The position numbers and the translations under genes were made by a program. A stretch of DNA of 8,736 bases from an uncultured Oscillibacter sp. (GTDB taxonomy: Bacteria > Bacillota > Clostridia > Oscillospirales > Oscillospiraceae): NCBI GenBank assembly GCA_910576845.1, contig CAJTJA010000083.1, positions 1-8,736 of the forward strand. Reading direction: 5' to 3'. Under the pieces are notes generated by a model. The model was given only the letters and a program-made list of their open reading frames with translations, had not been told where the DNA came from and made no database searches. How positions within the stretch are numbered: position 1 is the first letter of the stretch; every line of letters begins with the position of its first letter. This document shows positions 6,222 through 8,736 of the stretch, in pieces.

Positions 6222-7350
6222 GGCGCTTTCCTCCTCTCGGCAAATATAACTGCACAAGCTGCTCGTACACGCGGCGGTCGTCATGCCGGTCATAACGGGA
6301 GATGTACCGCTTCATCCGCTGGAAACTGATCCTCGGCTTGATGTGCTTCAGATACATCCGGTAGGTGTCGGTACAGTCGATCCATCCCAGATACGACATC
6401 ATCTGGCGGTAGTCGTGGACGGTAGGCTTGCGCCCCTGATAGGGTTTCTTGTGAATCCTGCGGGCTTTCCGGGTTGCTTTCAGCATGATGGACTTGCGAA
6501 GCACCGTCCGGTTCCGATAAAACTGGAAGCCCATGAAGTCCAGAGGCCGCCCTCGGTCTTCACCATTGACGGTGTAGGAGAAACGAAACACTTGCCAATC
6601 CCCTTTCAGCTCCAGGCCAAGATTGGCCTCAAGGTACTCAGAGATGGCCTGCCTGATTTGGTGCAGAACTTTCTTGTTTGACCCGAAGATGACCATGTCG
6701 TCCATATATCGGACATAGTAGACCGCATGAAGCTGTTCCTTGATGAAATGGTCCAGCCCCTGCAAGAACCAGTTGGAGAGCCATTGCGAGGTATAGAAGC
6801 CCAAAGGGAGGCCGATGTCCGTCACGTCGATGATCTTGAACAGCAGCTCCAGCATCCGGTCATCGTGAATCCGTTTGCGGAGCATGGCTTTCAAAACATC
6901 GTGCTGGATACTGTCAAAGAAGTGGCGGATGTCCATTTTCAGAACATACTTCACGTTCCTTGGGTCGGTGTCGATCCACTTCTCCATGACTTTCTTGGCC
7001 TTATGGGCGCCGCGTCCTGGGATGCTCGCATAGCTGTGACGATACAGTCCGCGCCAGAACATCTCACCCAAAGCCATGACAACGCAGTGCTGAACGATCA
7101 GTTCTTCAAGCGTCGGGACGATGATGACCCGCTCCTTGTGCCGGATACCGTCTTGAATGACGATTGGCGTGTGCTCCGCGTTCTCATAGTTGATAATCCA
7201 GTCATAGGACAGTGCCAGCAATGCCTCATCGGACAGATGGCGTTTTCGTATCATCTTCCTGATCCGCTTTGTGCGTTTGGCCTTTTGAATGGCCCTGCGG
7301 CGGTTTTCTTCCGATATGCAGATGTCAAACAAGTGTTTGTAGGATTTCAT
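6127..7350 (-). CDS. Reverse transcriptase of a diversity-generating retroelement
   Basis: A 407-aa retron/group II-like reverse transcriptase. It copies the TR RNA into cDNA, misreading adenines, and the cDNA replaces VR in the tail gene (known DGR mechanism). Seen: IPGRGAHKA (110-118, motif 2), KMDIRHFFDSI (138-148, motif 3), LGFYTSQ (183-189), which fits the DGR motif-4 form (I/V/L)GxxxSQ rather than QGxxxSP, and catalytic YMDD (215-218). A basic thumb-like region follows (about 280-365). The ATG at 7350 has AGAGGA at 7361-7366. No endonuclease or HNH domain is present, as usual for DGR RTs. It lies 170 bp after the TR. Residues after about 372 are encoded opposite-frame to the next gene and read unlike a normal RT end, so the original stop may have been lost. 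Confidence 0.95.
   Translation of the reverse strand: MKSYKHLFDICISEENRRRAIQKAKRTKRIRKMIRKRHLSDEALLALSYDWIINYENAEHTPIVIQDGIRHKERVIIVPTLEELIVQHCVVMALGEMFWRGLYRHSYASIPGRGAHKAKKVMEKWIDTDPRNVKYVLKMDIRHFFDSIQHDVLKAMLRKRIHDDRMLELLFKIIDVTDIGLPLGFYTSQWLSNWFLQGLDHFIKEQLHAVYYVRYMDDMVIFGSNKKVLHQIRQAISEYLEANLGLELKGDWQVFRFSYTVNGEDRGRPLDFMGFQFYRNRTVLRKSIMLKATRKARRIHKKPYQGRKPTVHDYRQMMSYLGWIDCTDTYRMYLKHIKPRISFQRMKRYISRYDRHDDRRVYEQLVQLYLPRGGKRRGTRLYHRRKYRPPQGNRGGRDHCIPAPQHC
6229..6237 (-). promoter_or_regulatory. Shine-Dalgarno site that fixes a GTG start inside the RT gene
   Basis: AGAGGAGGA on the - strand, 7 nt from GTG at 6221-6219. It is a near-ideal site and lies within the C-terminal coding part of the reverse transcriptase, so it decides the start of the 102-aa downstream gene. 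Confidence 0.75.
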
Positions 7351-7438
7351 TACTCTCTTATCCTCTCACCCGCGTTCGCCTCTTTCAGATACTAACGGGT
7401 GCTTGCACCGAGTTAATTTTCACCAAGCGGTGAGGAAA

Positions 7439-7463
7439 GGGAGAAGCCGGCAAAGCTCCTCCC
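7439..7463 (-). other. 9-bp hairpin between TR and RT
   Basis: As - strand RNA, GGGAGGAGC (7463-7455) pairs with GCUUCUCCC (7447-7439) over nine pairs including one G-U wobble, loop of 7 nt, followed by UUUCC. On the + strand the same position is an A-C mismatch, so the structure favours the - strand RNA. It is either part of the DGR RNA or a weak attenuator before RT. Confidence 0.5.
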
Positions 7464-7483
7464 CTTACTGCGTTCAGCAGCGA

Positions 7484-7493
7484 TATGTACCGC
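7484..7493 (-). repeat. 3' arm of the inverted repeat bracketing TR
   Basis: Perfect 10-bp reverse complement of 7637-7646, placed 27 bp beyond the 3' end of TR on the - strand. Its start abuts a TATAAT-like hexamer at 7494-7499. Confidence 0.65.
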
Positions 7494-7522
7494 ATTATAG
7501 AAATCAGGGTTTGCTCAGGTAA
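7494..7522 (-). promoter_or_regulatory. Possible weak promoter for the RT gene
   Basis: On the - strand TTACCT (7522-7517), 17-bp spacer and a perfect TATAAT (7499-7494). Only three of six bases match the -35 consensus, and the box overlaps the spacer of the proposed TR RNA, so it may be chance. It would give RT a transcript that lacks TR. Confidence 0.3.
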
Positions 7523-7630
7523 GAAAGGGCCGCGCCGATGTTGGTGTTCGTATTGGACGGCGAATTATAAAGATTCGCGTAGAACGGACCGCAATTCAGG
7601 TCATTGTTCCAGTTACCGCCGACATAGGCG
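7521..7630 (-). repeat. DGR template repeat (TR)
   Basis: A 110-bp non-coding copy matching VR at 7806-7915 with 16 differences. In the VR frame it would encode an Asn/Thr/Tyr-rich segment with many AAC/AAT codons, the known hallmark of templates whose adenines are mutated. Of the 25 coding-strand adenines between 7527 and 7630, 15 differ in VR. The single non-adenine change is at 7525, near the 3' end, as expected for the boundary distinguishing the template-side (IMH*) from the target-side (IMH) homing signal. Confidence 0.95.
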
Positions 7631-7636
7631 CGAGGC

Positions 7637-7646
7637 GCGGTACATA
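7637..7646 (-). repeat. 5' arm of the inverted repeat bracketing TR
   Basis: GCGGTACATA on the + strand, exact reverse complement of 7484-7493. It lies 6 bp before the 5' end of TR on the - strand. Confidence 0.65.
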
Positions 7647-7675
7647 CCCCTAAGAATTTTTAAGGGGGGGGGGGG
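7647..7675. repeat. G12 homopolymer with adjoining AT dyad between VR and TR
   Basis: Twelve consecutive G (7664-7675) adjoin a short dyad in which CCCCT (7647-7651) can pair with AGGGG (7663-7667) around an AT-rich loop. Runs of this length slip during replication. It is non-coding here and lies just upstream of TR on the transcribed strand. Confidence 0.6.
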
Positions 7676-7708
7676 AGGTATCTTTCAACCCTCCCCAATG
7701 CGTTTCCT

Positions 7709-7727
7709 ATGGAGCTGTCTGCTCCAT
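7709..7727 (-). other. 7-bp hairpin in the VR-TR spacer
   Basis: ATGGAGC and GCTCCAT form a perfect 7-bp stem with a 5-nt loop. No U-run follows on the - strand, so it is not a clear terminator. A weaker stem (GGAGA 7746-7750 with TCTCC 7759-7763) lies beside it. The rest of the 7641-7782 gap holds no gene. Confidence 0.4.
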
Positions 7728-7777
7728 TTTGAATTTCGTTCTCCCGGAGACCCAAGGTTCTCCAGACCTCTCCTTTA

Positions 7778-7792
7778 GGCGGCTACGCCGCC
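7778..7792 (-). other. GC hairpin just after VR, spanning the target stop codon
   Basis: On the - strand GGCGGC-GTA-GCCGCC is a 6-bp all-GC stem with a 3-nt loop, 14 bp downstream of VR. The TAG stop (7785-7783) lies in it. A DNA hairpin or cruciform shortly after VR is known to promote target recognition in the Bordetella phage DGR; the role here is inferred from position. Confidence 0.55.
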
Positions 7793-8736
7793 GCAAGTGG
7801 TTTACAAGAGAGGGCCGCGCCGACGTTGGCGCTCGCATAGGACGGCGAATTATAAAGAAACGCGGAGAACGGACCGCAACGCAGGTCACTGTGCCAGCGA
7901 CCGCCGACAAAGGCGTAATAGCCGGAACCACTGTCCGCCCACACATAGTCAGCCTCGTTGGTCGTGGAAGAACCATCCGCAGCCATCGGGAACCGGCCAA
8001 AGGGCTCGGTCTTCATCTTGCTGATGTACCCGCTCTTGGTCAGGGTCACTCCCGAGATGGTCTTGTACCCATTGCCGTCAAAGTTGTAGTCAGCGGCGGT
8101 CGTGCCGTCCTTGGTGCCTCTGGTGATCTTCACCTTCTGAACGCCGGCCGAGATACTCCATCCGGCAATACGGCGGAAAATGTTCCCCCACCAGTGCTCC
8201 ATGCCAAAGACCTTGACGCCGGACGTCTTATCATTGGAGCCCCAGAACATGCCCTTGGTGTTCATCGTCCCCGGGGCAATGGCGGCGCTCGCGCTGCAAA
8301 CACCGTATCCGGCCGTGGCCTGGAGGTCGGTGCTCTTGAACATCATGGTCAGCAGGTCATTGATGAGCATACGGTCCGCCAGCACCTCGGTGTACCAAAT
8401 ATCAGCGCCGTTGGCCTTGGCGTAGGTCACCTCGGTCTGCGCCGTCTGCGAAACCATGTTGGCCTGACCACTGATGGAGCGCAGCCGGTTGGAGCTGTCC
8501 TTGGAACCGAAGAAGATAGACGTGTAGAAGTGCGGGATCTCCTTGTTGTTCTTGTCGTAGTTGCTCCAGCACTCGTAGTCAGCGTCTACTTTCACGTCCG
8601 AACACCGGAAGTGGTACACGCCGCCGCTCTCCCACCGCTTGACATAGATCTTGGGCCACTCCATCATGGCGTTACCGCCGAAGTTGATGTTGGCCACGTC
8701 CGAAGCGGAGCCGTCCGCCTTCTTGGTCAGGTCGTT
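7783..8736 (-). CDS. DGR target: tail-type adhesin, C-type-lectin/FGE-like C-terminal domain (5' end off window)
   Basis: The last 317 residues of a longer protein; the frame is open to the window edge, so the GTG at 8697 is internal. Such proteins sit at the phage tail tip and bind the host surface, with VR forming the exposed binding face (known for DGR targets). Seen, numbering from the first visible residue: FGMEHWWGNIFRRIAGW (177-193), typical of FGE-sulfatase/CLec-type phage proteins; a beta-rich middle; AFVGGRWHSDLRCGPF starting VR at 275; and NVGAALSCKP near the end. Twelve VR residues differ from the template-encoded ones. Stop TAG lies in a hairpin at 7778-7792. Partial; the N-terminal part should carry the tail-attachment domain. 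Confidence 0.9.
   Translation of the reverse strand, partial: NDLTKKADGSASDVANINFGGNAMMEWPKIYVKRWESGGVYHFRCSDVKVDADYECWSNYDKNNKEIPHFYTSIFFGSKDSSNRLRSISGQANMVSQTAQTEVTYAKANGADIWYTEVLADRMLINDLLTMMFKSTDLQATAGYGVCSASAAIAPGTMNTKGMFWGSNDKTSGVKVFGMEHWWGNIFRRIAGWSISAGVQKVKITRGTKDGTTAADYNFDGNGYKTISGVTLTKSGYISKMKTEPFGRFPMAADGSSTTNEADYVWADSGSGYYAFVGGRWHSDLRCGPFSAFLYNSPSYASANVGAALSCKPLAAA
7806..7915 (-). repeat. DGR variable repeat (VR) in the target gene
   Basis: 110 bp aligned without gaps to TR (offset 285). Relative to TR on the coding strand all differences but one are at A. Changed codons include Asn to Arg (twice), His, Ser (twice), Phe and Tyr; Thr to Ala (twice); Tyr to Ser and Phe; Ile to Val. 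An 11-bp uninterrupted G/C stretch (7812-7822) near the 3' end is a good candidate for the initiation-of-mutagenic-homing element. Confidence 0.95.

Larger units (their letters stand above)
7398..7646 (-). ncRNA. Probable TR-containing DGR RNA with structured 3' spacer
   Basis: On the - strand, TATGTACCGC (7646-7637) precedes TR and its exact complement GCGGTACATA (7493-7484) follows it, so the TR would sit in the loop of a 10-bp stem. Further 3' come small hairpins at 7468-7480 and 7398-7409 and a 9-bp one at 7439-7463. DGR RNAs are known to extend past TR into a structured spacer needed for cDNA priming; the ends given here are only my bounds on visible structure. Confidence 0.5.
6127..7915 (-). 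mobile_element. Diversity-generating retroelement cassette (VR - TR - RT)
   Basis: Order in transcription direction: variable repeat at the 3' end of the target gene, 175-bp gap, template repeat, structured spacer, reverse transcriptase. All parts are on one strand. The TR/VR comparison gives 15 changes at TR adenines and only one elsewhere. No avd gene lies between VR and TR, where it usually sits, or directly after RT. Confidence 0.95.

Noticed and set aside
7707..7727. Tiny six-codon - strand ORF (MEQTAP) between VR and TR as a leader peptide
   Set aside because: No spaced ribosome site, and the sequence is better explained as a 7-bp hairpin.
7485..7778. + strand frame of 97 codons across TR
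   Set aside because: Antisense to TR and its spacer; the TR/VR evidence explains the sequence and the frame crosses the G12 tract.
7521..7915. TR/VR pair as a simple gene duplication or CRISPR-like repeat
   Set aside because: Only two copies, and differences fall almost solely on adenines of one strand beside a DGR-type RT, which duplication drift would not produce.

Overview
The window looks like DNA from a gut-type Clostridia (Oscillospiraceae/Faecalibacterium-like; inferred from GC-rich coding, strong GGAGG ribosome binding sites and gene types, not proven). It has two halves that converge on a terminator at about 4641-4687. The right half is clearly prophage. The left half may be host chromosome or phage cargo, and the sequence does not decide which.

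Left half, + strand (1-4611). A small serine recombinase (116-700) with its own promoter is followed by a pair of 31-bp inverted repeats (703-733 and 847-877). Between them lie 113 bp carrying a good extended -10 promoter that points right. This has the layout of an invertible promoter switch. It faces a tight operon: a tyrosine-recombinase-fold protein lacking its catalytic residues (912-1778), a GT4-type glycosyltransferase (1775-2866) and a GT2-type glycosyltransferase (2866-3873), joined by 4-nt and 1-nt stop/start overlaps. An AT-richer 224-aa protein of uncertain function (3937-4611) and a rho-independent terminator follow.

Right half, - strand (8736 down to 4698). This is the end of a phage tail/lysis module containing a diversity-generating retroelement (DGR). 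In transcription order: the 3' part of a tail-type target protein with a C-type-lectin-like/FGE-like end (8736-7783); its variable repeat VR (7915-7806) and a GC hairpin over its stop codon; a 110-bp template repeat TR (7630-7521); a reverse transcriptase with DGR-type motifs (7350-6127); then a 102-aa protein, a 47-aa XkdX-like protein, an XhlA-like coiled-coil/membrane protein, a 114-aa membrane protein and a holin-like protein. TR and VR differ at 16 positions. Fifteen are at adenines of the TR coding strand, all change the amino acid, and together they alter 12 residues. This is the diagnostic signature of adenine-specific mutagenic homing.

The two halves together are the most striking point. 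A probable ON/OFF DNA switch for surface-sugar transferases sits next to a retroelement that rewrites a phage adhesin. Less expected details are a perfect 10-bp inverted repeat bracketing the TR, which would hold it in the loop of a long RNA stem; the lack of a recognisable avd gene in the visible cassette; and a 95-nt overlap between the RT gene and the next gene.
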